Assembly (NCBI GenBank): GCA_008921705.1
Contig: VFFE01006671.1
Span: forward strand, 724,506 to 788,505
Length of the DNA stretch: 64,000 nucleotides
Direction: 5' to 3'
Source: Burhinus oedicnemus
Lineage: Eukaryota; Chordata; Aves; Charadriiformes; Burhinidae
Shown one piece after another: positions 1 to 11,900 of this stretch (positions are counted from its first letter, which is position 1; each line of letters opens with the position of its first letter). The notes beneath the pieces are model-generated. The model had not been told where the DNA came from, did not search any database, and saw only the letters and a list, made by a program, of their open reading frames with translations. Made by a program: the position numbers and the translations under genes.

Positions 1-501
1 ACATGAATCTGGAAGTAACAGCCATCTGCTAATGGCTCCTTTTAAAGAGCTTTACTTCATGAGAGCTCTTCACGAAACAGCATATTCAGGACTTATGCTG
101 AAATAAAATACTGCAGCTTATTCCCATCACTGTAGCCCAATTATCTTTTTTTTTTTTTTTTAAAAGTAGGTATCCCATTTTTATGCTGCAAGTGAAAAAC
201 AAAATACCAGCTCCCAAAGATAACAAGTGACTTCCAGCCACGCTATTAAAAGTAGCCAGCTGATTTTGTTTCACCAACACGTTTCTGACTTTTAATATCT
301 CACCAACTAGCTCTGTTTCTCAGGGTATTACATACATCACCTTAACAAAATTAGATGCGCCATAAAGTTAGAAGTGATGACAGCAGATATACCAACCCTA
401 CTTTAATGTTGTTACTTGGTAAGTCTTTCAAGATAACGCTTTTAAAGCAACACTAATTTCTAAGTATTTTATGCTTTAATTACGCTAGTAGTAGCAGTTA
501 C
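1..501 (-). other. CD164: Part of CD164 intron 5
   Basis: No coding sequence matching the CD164 transmembrane exon (a hydrophobic helix followed by a short basic tail ending in a tyrosine sorting motif) is present here, so that exon lies beyond the left edge. The only visible oddity is a T run at about 147-161. Confidence 0.6.
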
Positions 502-582
502 CTGGAATACTGGTTGTTTTGGGAGCTGAAGTTATGGCAGTTGTAGATAGAGGAGCATGTGTAGTTACATTGGTGATGTTAG
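502..582 (-). CDS. CD164: CD164 exon 5: membrane-proximal mucin segment
   Basis: The 81-nt exon lies between acceptor CAAACAG and donor CCAG|GTAACT, phase 1 to 1. It encodes ANITNVTTHAPLSTTAITSA followed by PKTTSIP. It corresponds by position to the mucin exon that is alternatively spliced in mammals, and skipping it would keep the frame. Confidence 0.82.
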
Positions 583-3500
583 CTGTTTGAGAGAAGACAG
601 TATGTACACACCATGATATTTAAGAGCAAAGTTTGCAAGCACCAAAGTTCTCAAGTAATTTGTTTTGTTCTGCTTAAACAAGGATAAGCTTTGACCTCAG
701 ATTGTACCCCACACAACTTAGATGTTCAGCTGCATGGCATTAAGCCAAGTTTCTGCAATAAGGATTTTTTTAAACTTGCATAGCATTGTTAGCCAAATAT
801 TTCAAGGTTCTCCACAGATCAGACAGTGATTCTTCGTTCAAACCCACTTTTCTTTCAAGCACTAATATAAATGCTGGTATTTGAACAAGAATCAAGACAG
901 CTGCTTCAAGACAACTAGGCAAAGGACTTTCATTAAACAGCCCTTAGAATCAGTTAGTATTTATTGTACTAAAAAAAGTACTTAATGTAATATTGCTACA
1001 CAGGAGATAAACACTTAAAGGACAGCAAAACTTCCTTCTTTCTCCCCCTGTCCCCAAAACACTAACTGTGAATGACATAATTGGAATAAGCAAACACTCA
1101 CCTGTAGCTAGACTGTCTCCTAAAAGCTCGTCCATTATCAAGCCAGAATACTAGGTCTCTGACTACCCTCCTGTCCCAGATTAGTACGACTAAAAATTAA
1201 TTGGTATTCCACTATGTGCCTGGGACAAGCGCCAACATTTGTAGGTTTACTCAAAGCTAAACATCATCCTACTGTACATTAGGCTGTTCTGAGCCTAATC
1301 AAGTACCAACTCGTTACCTCCGAGCAGCAAATGCTTTTAATGATGAGTTTTTGTTTGTTTGTTTTAAAAAAAAAAACAAACTTCACTGCTGAGATGGCAG
1401 CACATGCAAGAACAGAAATTTTTGAACTGGGCAACAAAAAAAAAATAATCAACCTCATAAGAACTCATGATTAGTGGAAATGACTAATCTAATTCAAACA
1501 ACTACCACTGAGCCAATTCTTAATTCTATTGGAAAGAAGCATTTTCTCTGTTACGGTTTTATAAAATCCACTTCTTCCAAACCTTGGGACCATTTATGTA
1601 TTCCATACCTCAGATGTTTAGTAGTCACGCTACTACAGTGATCTGTGGGAAAAGCCCTCATCCTTTATTTTATTCATCAGTTCCTAGTTTACTGCCATTC
1701 TATGTTCAGTGGTACTATATTACCTATAGTAGTATGAGCTGTGGTAGCAGAACTGGCTGTGGTAGTATTGGAAGGTGGTGTAGTAGTATTGGAAGACGGC
1801 GTAGTAGCATTGGAAGGTGGTGTAGTAGTATTGGAAGACGGCGTAGTAGCATTGGAAGGTGGTGTCGTAGTATTGGAAGGTGGTGTAGCAGCACTGGAAA
1901 GAACTGTAGGAGCTATGAAAGAAAAAAAAAAAGAGTTACATTAAAGAGATTAATTACAGTATTTAACTAAAAAAAAACCCCAACCAAACAAAAAAAAAAA
2001 TCAAAAATTAAACAGCAGCAGGCTAAGTTTTAGGGAATTCGTATAGCACCAAGTTCTATTGTAGTTTCGGATCAAAATTGCAAAGCAGTTGAATGTTCAA
2101 TCCATCACACTAACAGCAAAAGTTGCACGAGTGAATGGATGAAAAACCTTGTCACAGGCAGCCCAATCAAGCCAGCGTCCAACTGGCAACTCAAGATTCC
2201 TCAAAGCAAACAGACAGGAGGAGAGTCCTATTGTACAAGCATTAACTGTGCATGCTTTACACAATAGGAAGCTAGGCATTCAGTACTGCTTCCCAACCTC
2301 ACTGCAACTAAAATTGAGCCTATCAAGTTGAGCTAGAAATCAGAGTGGTTAGACAGCTGAAGCAGTATGGGCAGAAAACCAAGACATCCTCAAGAATTTG
2401 AAAGTTTAGCTAAAGCTTTCTGCTCTGTTGTAGGTGCTCTCAGCAGGTGCTGTAAAAAAACCCATAAAAACAAACCAAGTTGCCTTCTGCAACTTACTGT
2501 ATTAACTGAGTTAATCACACATGGCCAGCTTATCTAAAGTGTTGCTTAATCACACACTGATATATCAGCAAGCTTCCTGCTGAAATACCATTATATTTAG
2601 AAGCCTTTAATGGTCAGTGTCCTTTGAATGTGGTTATTTACATCTTGAAACAATTCAGCATGGTGGGAAACCAGAGCCAACTGTTTCTACAGAGGTAGGA
2701 TGGATATATCAGAATTTACATTCTCTGAGGTCCCACTTGCATCAAGTCAGTTTAGGTCCACATTAATGTTTTTCCACATCAGTCCCTAAATGCAGTGCTT
2801 GCTGAGCCATGACACTGTAAGAGCTGATAAGGTATACAGGTTCCTCTCACACCAACAGAGGTCCTCTATTGAAGGCGATGGTTAAGTTTCCTTGAATATG
2901 CAGAAGCTAAAACACAACCCGATAACATCACTACAAGTTTAACAGGAACAGATTGTAGAAATTCTACTCTTAGATCTAGAAGAAGGCATAGTAACAGCAT
3001 ACTCTCTTTGGAAAGCACTGAAAAATGGTACTTTTAACACTCCTGATTACAAGATGATTGTTACAATTTTAGAAACAACACAGAAGTTCAAGTCAAGCAG
3101 AATTGTTTCTGACTGGCTGCCACCACCACAGGATAGCCCATTGCAGCATGGAAGCTTCATCTCTGTTGGTGTGAGCCAGCCTCTTTAGCAGTGCTGTTGA
3201 AGTCATCTAGACAAGAGTATTAAGAATTTACACTTTTCTGTTCTAGATCTTAAAACCAGAAAATCCTTTTTTAAACTCCATTTCTTGTCACCTTTCAGAA
3301 AAACTAAAGTTGGGGGGGCTTTCACAAAAGTTGAATTCAAGATTTAATCTACATTATTAATATCCTGCAAATCTGCTTTGCACAGCAAGCATAAATTAAA
3401 GAAAGACTGAAGTAGATATACAACTGAGCACATTCCTAGCATGAACGATTTACCTTATGCAGTTTTATAACCCAGATCCTGCACTTCAGGACCGCATGAA

Positions 3501-6500
3501 GAGCTGTGCTAGTTAACAATTAAAAATGGAAGGTTCATAAGTTTTTCCTATTTACTGCATCTCAGGTGAAGCAATGAACTTAGCAGATGAAACTTCTTTT
3601 GTTGAATATGACAGCTTACCGTCTTGAGGATGCTGACAAGTTCCTTAGTATATGCTGTATCTAATAGGAAATGTCACCCATTTTAATCTAAGAAACCAAC
3701 GTGGTAGCCAGACACATGTGCCTAGTAAAATATGTCAGGTTTCTTGAAACAGCAACAGTAAGCAGCTAACTGAATGCACAACAAAATTGTGTATTTTAGT
3801 ATCACTTATTGTAGGTTTAAGCTAGAAGCAAAAGGCTTATTTACATACTTGTACATGCTTATGTAAATTGTAGAAGGCATATTAACAAAGGTCAACAGAT
3901 GAAGGAGTTTTAAATGCAACTGCTTCACATTAAACAATATGAAAGCTGAATATCTAAATACTTACAAGAACACTCTTCTTCAGTAGTACAGTTGCCAGCC
4001 TTCCAATCTCCTTCCGTTTCATTTACACACATTTCGTCTGTCAGAAAAGAGACAAGAATATTTACAGCAGCAGAATTTTAAAGTGTTTGAGACATTGCTC
4101 CTAAATACTAATAAACTGTTCGTAGGACAAACTAAACACCATCTTCTAGTCAGGATAACATTAAAGCCACTTCAATATGCAGGAGTCCAGTACATTAATA
4201 ATCAGAAATTACGGAAGTTTTAGTGTTTCTTTTCACTACAGTTAGTCTACCACTCAAATCAACACTTAGGTAATACTTACACATTATTATGCACCATTTC
4301 GCAATAACAGTATAGCTTGGTATTTTTTCTTCATAGACTATAAAATTAGACAGTTTCTACTATTTGTGGCATTTTTCAAGTTAAACATTTTGCGTCTCTA
4401 TGGTAGCATTGTAGAAAAAAACTTACTATCTTAAAGAACCCCTACATGCAAGCAAAACTTAGTTCCAGCTTTTCAAGCAGATCCTTGAAATTGCTGAAAG
4501 CATTAGTTCCTTATTCTCTGCCTGCACACCTTTTTCCCTTGACTCAGATTTCAACCTCTCCCTCAAGTTACACAGATCTCTTGGGTGTTTATAGTATGTG
4601 CCTGTTGATCAGACAACACATGCAGAATTCAAAAGGAGAGAGAGCTTCCTGAAGGACACTATTGTACTGGACAAGTTACATCCAAAATTCTTTTCATTAG
4701 TTCCAAAGCATCTTAGCCTTCATATATAACCTTTCTTGGTCATCTACAATCAAGTGCTACAAAATCACTATTACAGTCAAGCCGTTCTCTCTTCTTATTT
4801 AGTTTCCACCTCACATAAGTAGTACAAATAATCCACCTGAGGACAACTTATGTAGTTTTTTATGATTTGTCAACAGCAACCTCATCTCCTCCAGGACTGA
4901 GTACCAGAGGTCACTTAAAAGTATTTACATCCAACTCTCCTACAATGGGAAAAACAAAGCTCTGAATGAGACCAGCTAATGCTTCTTTGGCTCTGTCACG
5001 TTCCCTTCAGTGGGCTGCAATTCTTACTTTTAACTAATCTTATTTAATGGACTTCTCTCCCTTATTGCATTTCAGTTCAGGAATAGTGGTTGTGACCATG
5101 TCTATGACAAAATCTCAAGAGGGACTGAAGCACGGGGACATGCCGGCATGCCAGAATCTACTTACAACTCCTTAACAGCAAACACAAGTGACTCGTTTGT
5201 TCTAAAAACATTCTCAACCATCTGGGAAACATTAGTTTATCAACAACACAGATTTAAATCAGAAGTCTTAAAAATCTGGGATTATTTTGAACATGTTCAG
5301 CTGTCTCCACGTTAAGAACTTGAAACATTTAACAACAGATACAACTTATGAGTTAATGCTCCATTAGGTTATCAGACTGAACAGCATTATATTTGTGTGA
5401 CGAACATTAATACAGACAAAGTAGGTCTAGTTGGGTTTAAGGTTCTGCACGGCATAGTAAGGATCTGCACTGTGTAGTCCTCCTTACTTTCACCACATTT
5501 GATCCACTTGCAGCCTGTTACATTTGTGTCATTCCCAACACACGAACTGCAGTTAGAAAGGCTTTCACAGATACCTAAAAAAAAAGAAAAAGAAATGCAT
5601 TGATTAGGACAAAATTACCACTGTCAAAAGAGCAACTTCACCCACAGAAACAACTCTTAGATACGTACTTTCCCATATGTATGTCTCCCAGGTTAAGGGA
5701 CAATCCTTCACACTGAACTAACTGCAACTGAAAGCTTCAACTTTGGAACGCATTTGACAAGACACAAATATATTTCTCTCCAGACACTACTGATGCTCCA
5801 AAACCAGACCCCACATGTACACCAAGATTATGCCTCATGCAACCTCTAACTATAGGAAACTCAGATAATAGAGGATATACTACTCCAGTGAAGCTACCAA
5901 AGTCCACCAAATTAATTTTGTAGAAGTTCATTCAAACCTTAGATGGTAAGAGCTTTGTTCCTTTTGATTATATTGTTCCTTTAGGTAATACAGCCAGCTA
6001 TAAACAACCCTACAGTAGAAAGCAACCAAAGTATGGGAAATAAAGACAAGAACCTAGAGGACTTCATATATAAATGCATATAGAGGAGAGCAGAGGAAAA
6101 AAAAAAAAATTCAATCTCTTCATATTTTCATCACAGCAGAAGCCAGTAACCCAACCAGTCCAGTTGCTTTTTTATGTCAATCTCAGTCAAACATTTTTTG
6201 CCTTAAAACGACAATAGCAACACAGCCACTATCTGGATCAAATAAGATCTTCTCCCAATCCACAATTTTACTGTTTTAATTAAGACTTACTCATACAGCC
6301 ATCATACTCAGAAAACCCACATACAACCCACAACTCCTTATGCCACATACTCTTCGGCACATTTCACATCATATCCACCTACTTCAGGCACCTTTGGATG
6401 ACCTTTCACTTTTCTCTGCTCCCTAGTGAATGCAATACTGCTATTCATAGATCTTTGGCAATCAGCATGGTAATCTACATCTCAAGATAACAGCTACAAA

Positions 6501-8043
6501 ATGCATTAACTAACTTCAGTATTCTGATAATTTGAATTAAGCCTGAATCCACCTGGCCTTTCTCTTTGTTATGGCGGGGTTATGTTAGAAATACTGGTGC
6601 TGTTTCTTCACTTTCAAGAAACTTAAGAAGATATGAAAAGACCCTTGTCGGTTTGCATCAGCGAGGTATGCAACAGACTTGCCCTGTTCCCTTCAGGGAT
6701 ACGGCACTTAAACCACTTCAAGAACTATATGACTGTTTCTGGACAACAGATTTCAAGGAAAAAAAAAAAAGGTCATTTATTGTTCTGGGTATACATGTGA
6801 AGAATGATCACAGCACACACAACACTCACTTCTGATGAACTGACAACATTCACTTTTGTAAATTCCTCACCAGTACATTGAAAAATTAGCACAGTACATC
6901 TGTGGAGACAGGATGACGGTCAGTGCAGTCAGCTAATACGAGGTGCATTAGTTTACTTTCAAAACAGCTTTCCCAGACTAGCATGGGGGAGGAACAGACT
7001 TGCAAGAGTAAAGCATCAGGAGACGTTTTTATCACAGCAAAAGGTTTCAAGAACGAGCTGTTAACTGAAGAATCAACGGCTGGGTGTCAGATGTTCTCCT
7101 AATGCTACTCCTGCGGTGAAAGGTTCTCTTCAGTTCTTTAAACGGGATAACAGCAAGCTCCCCAGCTCTCCCCATCAGCAGATGCCTGCTCTTCACTGAA
7201 AAAATGACTCTGTTATCGTGAACTCAGCTGTTAAGTGTGGGCAAGCTCACGTTTGATCGCAAGATAAAGCTGTCTGCTATAACGGCTCTTACAGAGGGTA
7301 AATTCCGGTATTTCCCTTATGCTTGAGGAGGAAACCTAGAAACACCAACAGAAGTCTGTCCTGCTGGACCAACACTGCCCTCTCCCGCTGCACAGGAGAG
7401 GTTGTTAACCTCTGACTCTCGGCAGCCCTCAGGCAGCTCACGGTTCCCACAGGGTGCCCGATATCGGCCTACATCACGTCGTCAGCGGTAAGGCTGAAGA
7501 GGAAATCTAAATCTAGACGGGCTGAAGCAGAGGTTACGGGACAGCGGCACCCAGCGCCATTACGCAAAGCGGCCAGAAAACACTGAAGGACTTCCAGAAC
7601 AACTTCTTTCCTTAGCTTTTTGGGGCATGCAGCACATTCTGTGGTTCTTGGCCACGTAAACACTTCAGCAAATAGCTCACTGAGCCAGAAAGATTAGACG
7701 AACCCACGGGGCGAACGACGTCAAGATAACGAACAACCTCCACCGCGAAGGCAAAAACGAAAGCGAGAAGAGATGGAGCCAGAGAGAAGCGAGCGAAAAG
7801 CTCGGCGGGCTGCGGCCAAGGCGCTGAGGGCGGCGTGGCCGCAGAGCTCTGACGAAGCTGCAGGGCGGCTCCCCTGCCGGGCGGCCGACCCGCCGAGAGA
7901 CGCCGGGGCGCCCCCCCCAGCAGGCACGGAGGGTCGGCCGCCCGGCCGGGCTGAGTACGCGGAGCCCGCCCCGTTCCCCCCTCGGGACCGGACAACGGGC
8001 GGAGCGCGAGAGAGGCTGCCCCGTCAGCAACTGCCGGGGGGGT

Positions 8044-8075
<32 letters not shown>

Positions 8076-8188
8076 GCGAGGCACTCACCAACGGTCGCGT
8101 TGCTGTTGTCGCCGCCGGCCCCCGCGGCCAACCCACAGAAGCAGGCCAGGCAGAGGGCGGTGAGGGGCAGCGCAGCTATCCGGCCCAT
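502..8188 (-). CDS. CD164: CD164 (endolyn / sialomucin core protein 24), exons 1-5, 3'-partial
   Basis: CD164 is a small type I membrane sialomucin of endosomes, lysosomes and the cell surface, involved in cell adhesion. Five exons join in phase 1 at every junction: 8089-8188, 5488-5574, 3966-4037, 1724-1912 and 502-582, giving about 176 residues. They encode a signal peptide (MGRIAALPLTALCLACFCGL), a compact domain with eight cysteines (ICESLSNCSSC, GCKWIKC, NEMC, GNC, EEEC), and a Thr/Ser/Pro/Asn mucin stalk full of N-glycosylation sequons. The eight-cysteine spacing and the CKWIKC segment match the human cysteine-rich domain (CFWIEC). The exon with the transmembrane helix and lysosome-sorting tail is not in the window and must lie below position 1. 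The mucin segment that precedes the cysteine domain in human is almost absent here. Identification is by recalled family similarity. Confidence 0.9.
1724..1912 (-). CDS. CD164: CD164 exon 4: mucin stalk built from 7-residue repeats
   Basis: The 189-nt exon runs from acceptor TTTCATAG to donor ATAG|GTAATA, phase 1 to 1. It encodes SPTVLSSAA, then tandem copies of TPPSNTT or TPSSNTT, then ASSATTAHTTI. Nearly every repeat carries an N-glycosylation sequon and several O-glycan acceptors. The underlying DNA is a 21-bp minisatellite, listed separately. Confidence 0.87.
   Translation of the reverse strand, partial: LLQFFPVLLHHLPILRHHLPMLLRRLPILLHHLPMLLRRLPILLHHLPILPQPVLLPQLILL
1759..1905 (-). repeat. 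21-bp coding minisatellite, about seven copies
   Basis: On the plus strand the unit is GTAGTAGTATTGGAAGGTGGT. Units lie at 1759-1779, 1780-1800, 1801-1821, 1822-1842, 1843-1863, 1864-1884 and a degenerate copy at 1885-1905. Units 2 and 4 carry GACGGC in place of GGTGGT, giving a partial 42-bp higher-order pattern. The period equals seven codons, so copy changes keep the CD164 frame. Confidence 0.93.
3966..4037 (-). CDS. CD164: CD164 exon 3: second half of the cysteine-rich domain
   Basis: The 72-nt exon lies between acceptor CTGACAG and donor TTCTT|GTAAGT, phase 1 to 1. It encodes NEMCVNETEGDWKAGNCTTE and then EECS, supplying the last three cysteines and sequons NET and NCT. Confidence 0.87.
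5488..5574 (-). CDS. CD164: CD164 exon 2: first half of the cysteine-rich domain
   Basis: The 87-nt exon is flanked by a long pyrimidine tract plus TTTTAG and by donor GAAA|GTAAGG. It encodes ICESLSNCSSCVGN and TGCKWIKCGE: five cysteines and the N-glycosylation sites NCS, NDT and NVT. Confidence 0.88.
8046..8074. repeat. Uninterrupted 29-base G run (C run on the coding strand)
   Basis: The run begins 14 bp beyond the CD164 exon 1 donor, within intron 1. A shorter run of seven G lies just before it (8036-8042). It could form a G-quadruplex. Its length in the assembly may be inexact because such homopolymers are poorly sequenced. Confidence 0.85.
8089..8188 (-). CDS. CD164: CD164 exon 1: start codon and signal peptide
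   Basis: ATG at 8186-8188 opens a frame with a hydrophobic signal peptide followed by GAGGDNSNATV (one NAT sequon). It ends at a strong donor, TTG|GTGAGTG, in phase 1. This ATG was chosen because it is the only one giving a secretion signal in frame with the splice to exon 2. Confidence 0.85.
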
Positions 8189-8313
8189 GGCGGCGGTGAA
8201 GCGAGCGGTAGTGGCGGCGGCGGCAGCGGCTCCCGCTCCTAAGCGCTCTCCTTCTCCTCGCTGCCTCCGCGCACGCTCTGAGCGCCGTCGCTCCGCCCCG
8301 CTCCCCCGCCGGA

Positions 8314-8323
8314 GTCACGTGAG
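8314..8323 (-). promoter_or_regulatory. CLEAR/M-box-like E-box upstream of CD164
   Basis: The plus strand reads GTCACGTGAG, one base off the palindromic CLEAR consensus GTCACGTGAC bound by TFEB/TFE3/MITF. It lies 126-135 bp upstream of the CD164 start codon inside the CpG island. CD164 is an endolysosomal membrane protein, so TFEB-family control would make sense. Function is inferred only. Confidence 0.45.
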
Positions 8324-8900
8324 CGCCGCCACCTCCAGCTGGCCCCGCCCCCTCCCCCGCGCGGGCCGGCCGGAGCGACGGGGACGCTGGACTGGTTCTG
8401 TCCAGCCTCCTCCCCCCGCCTCCATTCGACGCGTAATGGAACGCCCCTCCCTCCCCCCGCTTTCCCGGGGAGCGTTTTCCGCCCGTCACGCGCTGCCCGA
8501 CCGCCTCCCCGGCCCCGCTGGGTCCGCAGAGCGGCGGCCGCTCATTGGTCGGGGGCGCGGCGGAGGGCGGGAACGGCTCGCGGCGGCCTTCCCCCCGCCC
8601 CGCGCAGGCGCCGTGCGTGAGGGGAGGTGCGGGAGAGAAAACGGCAGCCGCCGGCTGCTGCTTCTCTGCGCCCCCGGGGAGCCTGGGTGGGCGAGCGATG
8701 GGGAACATAGACCCTCCCACCCGGTAGACACCAGGCGTCCGGGGAGGGCCGGCCACGGCGTGGTGCCTCCCCTGCGGGACGGCCACTGGCCATGGCGGCC
8801 TGCGGCCGCTCTAGCGCAGGGCGGGAGCAGTCTGGTGGGGCGGGGGGAGGCTGAGAGAGCTCGTGGCAGAGGGGTTTAGCGATCCTCCGTGTTGCCCAGG

Positions 8901-11900
8901 CCTGACCTCCCCTGACTTGGGGGTTGCCGGGGGCCAGCTGCTCGCTGCTCCGTAGCCCGACTGGCTGGCAGGTCGCAGGCTGTCGCCTGAGCTGCTGCGA
9001 CTTTCGCTGAGGTTGCCGAGGCAGAACTGCTCCCGCCGTGTTTACCCTGCTCTCACAGCGCCTCAGGCACCAGCTCTTGTGCCCCTGACAACTCCAGTTT
9101 CTTGCGGTGGATTTCTCTCCCAGAGCGATTCTGAGTGGTGTGCGCTTCTCCTTCCCCTACTCTTTAGCTAAACTAAACTTAGTGGATAGTACATAATAGT
9201 AGTTAAAGCAAATACTACTCAATCACACAGGAAGCTTAACAGCGTGTGACAGTTGCACATTGTTGTCCAGCCGTGCTCCAGTCAGTGCTAGTGCCGTCGC
9301 AGGTGGGAGCAACACAATGGGAGTCCATGATGAAATAAATGTCTAGTACTAGAGAGGAAGCATGGTAAAAATTGTAACCTTTGTCTTCGCTCTTGTCACC
9401 TCCAGCTGCACTGTTAAGAGCACCTGGAGAAGGATGTTTGGGGATCCCATCACAGAGGAGAGTCCCTCCTCGCTCTATTTTTTCCCGTCTTGCTTTCTGT
9501 CTTTTGTTTTTCCCTAAGGCAACTTGAGTCAATGTATACCATCAACAGTGGACTCTGCAAATAAAAATTTGTTTGTGCAATGCCAACACAGGCAGATGTT
9601 GGGAAACCATGACAAACATTCATGCCTGCTTGTAATCAACAAAAGCCAAGCTAGAGCTATAAAGCAAATTTTAGTATGGTCCTGATTTGAGAAAGGTACC
9701 ATCAGAATGAAATGACAGATAGAAGAGTTATAACCAGAAAAATTCTCCCCTGTTTCTCCTAAGCGTGAGCTGGACTTGGGCAGTAAAGCGGAAACTGCCA
9801 AATAAATCTCTAGCTTAATCTTCCATTTTACTTTCTTTCCTGAAGGTGTTTTATTGCCAAGAGACCAATACACCATCAGAAACTTTAAGGCAAGCTACCT
9901 ACCATGATTACTGTGTGAGCTGTGTAAAGGTCTGTAGGACTGTTGGTAATACATAATTTGGGTATAGAGCTTTCTGACAAGCTTCTGCACCATCATATAT
10001 TGTGGTGCTTCTGCTAGTGGGCAAGAGAGCTAATGCTTTGCCTTCCTGCAAAGGAGGCTTAGAGTGAAAATTTTAAAAAAGGGCTTCAAAGAAAACAGCA
10101 GGGAATAGATTTTATTATATGAACAGGAACCGTGTAGTAGCTGCAGTGAAATGACCCAGTACGTTTTGTTGGATGTAAATGTCAGTGACATCTGAATTTA
10201 GTTCTGAAAAGTGATAAGGTAACTGAAGTCACACAATCACTTTAGTTATCTTTCATTCCACATGTACTTTTTACTGGAGTGTTAATGTAAAGTAGTTCAG
10301 TTATTCCTGCAGTATGATTACAGTTGCTGGCTTTTTAATGAGAAGAAATAATTTTCACATTATTAAAATACTGTGTCTCTGTTCTAACTTTGAATAAGCA
10401 GCATGTAAAATAAATTGAGGAGCAGCATGAATACATATTACAACATAACTGAAACTGCTGTGAGCACTGAATATGGGAGTTTCCTATGGCTTCCCCTCAT
10501 CCCTCCCGGCTGTGCCTGCAGAGATTTTTATGTCCTTCTGGGACAAGGGGCTCCTACTGGGATCAGGGCTTGATTCACAGGATTGCTTGTGATTTCACTT
10601 GATGTGTGGCATTATTTGAACTCAGGTTTTCCTTTTTGCAGAGTTATGATATTAAATATATCTCCAGCAATTATCATAGTGTTTTATGAGGGATGCAGTA
10701 GCAGTTCCATTGATGTGCTGGACACATGAAGCGTCATGGTTGCTGCAATCTGCATTTCATGAGGACTTCATACTAAAAATCTCTCCTTTTGAGAAAGAAA
10801 ACAAATAGGACATATGTTAAAGGTGATCATAAAAGACAACACTTATCGATGTGTATATATATGGAAAAATGGGGAGAGAATGAAGTAGATAATAAAACAG
10901 AACTAAGATTAGCAGCAGGGCAAGAATTACAGCTACAGCTCGTCTCCACAAGCGAGTGAAAACATGTCTGTCGTGTAATCCTGGGGGCTGGTGGGAATCC
11001 AAGTGAATGATAAATGTGGTTTGTCTGTTTTTTCTTAAAGTCAGCATCTCAGGACTTTGTTGTAGCATACAGTCAGCAGGATCGTGGCAGTCTGGGTTGT
11101 TGTTGTTGGATTTAAAATATCACATTCATCACTGTATTCATTTTTCATTGCGCTGTTATATACTTAGTGGTTAGTAAGGCATTTACCTCTGTTTTGAATC
11201 TATAAGGAATTCCCAGCACTGCATTACTGTAAATTTATGTAAAGTCCATGGCAAAAATGGGTAAAACATAAGGGTCTGCAGATGTCCATTTTAGGGAAGC
11301 ACATTTCAAATGAAGTAAATGCCCAGGATTCACAGCAGATCACGTTGTATCAATTGATGCTGGGCAAGATGCGATAACAGGGATTTTGAAGAGGTTCCAG
11401 AGGAGTGTACTGCAGTTTGGGATGGTAGCAATAAATGAAAAAAAAAATTAGTAGATAAACTGAAGGGAACATATAATTGGTTCAATTTGTAAACATTTGT
11501 GTTCATTTCCAAATTGTCATTTCACCTGCATGGAAAGAGAAGTGCGTGTGAAGTGTAAATACATGGTGGGTGTTTTAACAAGGGAAATACACCATCCAAA
11601 GGGGTTTGGGGGGATTTCATACCATTACATGATGATGCATTATTGCATTCTGGTGCCATTCGCCGCCTTTGTAATTGTTCAGAAATAACACGTAAATTCG
11701 TGTGCTCAGAGCTTCGTAACCTTAGTTAATCCTTGCATCGTGAGATGGGTATGATAGTAAATCCTGCTGTAGAGGTGTGTCTGATCAGGGCTGGATACAG
11801 CCCCAAGGCACGTACAGGGTTGCGTGTGCCATGCTGTGTGATGTCTAAGTGTGCATTTAAGGTGCCTGTGTGTCTGTCCCCAGCAGAAGTTCTGGGTGAA

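Larger units (their letters stand above)
583..8088 (-). other. CD164: CD164 introns 1-4: no further gene seen
   Basis: Introns lie at 583-1723, 1913-3965, 4038-5487 and 5575-8088. They are AT-rich and hold no recognisable interspersed repeat, RNA gene or additional exon. Short A or T homopolymers occur near 1,366-1,377, 1,437-1,445, 1,921-1,931 and 6,097-6,109. Intron 1 opens with the 29-base G run described separately. Confidence 0.6.
7760..8900. promoter_or_regulatory. CD164: CpG island and promoter of CD164
   Basis: The stretch is dense in CG dinucleotides and CCGCCC/CCCCGCC boxes and covers CD164 exon 1 (8,089-8,188) and about 700 bp upstream. No TATA box is seen at a sensible distance, consistent with a housekeeping CpG-island promoter. 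The long open frames on both strands here result from GC richness lacking stop codons, not from genes. Confidence 0.75.

Noticed and set aside
1081..1099. Possible 18-nt microexon of CD164 (GAGACAGTCTAGCTACAG before GTGAGTG)
   Set aside because: The donor is strong and the phase would fit, but the acceptor lacks a pyrimidine tract and no human counterpart is known to me. Left out pending transcript evidence.
1584..1970. Plus-strand frame with SIGRRRSSIGRW-type repeats
   Set aside because: It is the antisense shadow of the CD164 mucin minisatellite.
7612..8879. Long overlapping frames on both strands across the CD164 CpG island
   Set aside because: GC-rich sequence with few stop codons; products are Arg/Ala/Pro/Gly-rich without domains, and the real exon 1 lies within in a different frame.
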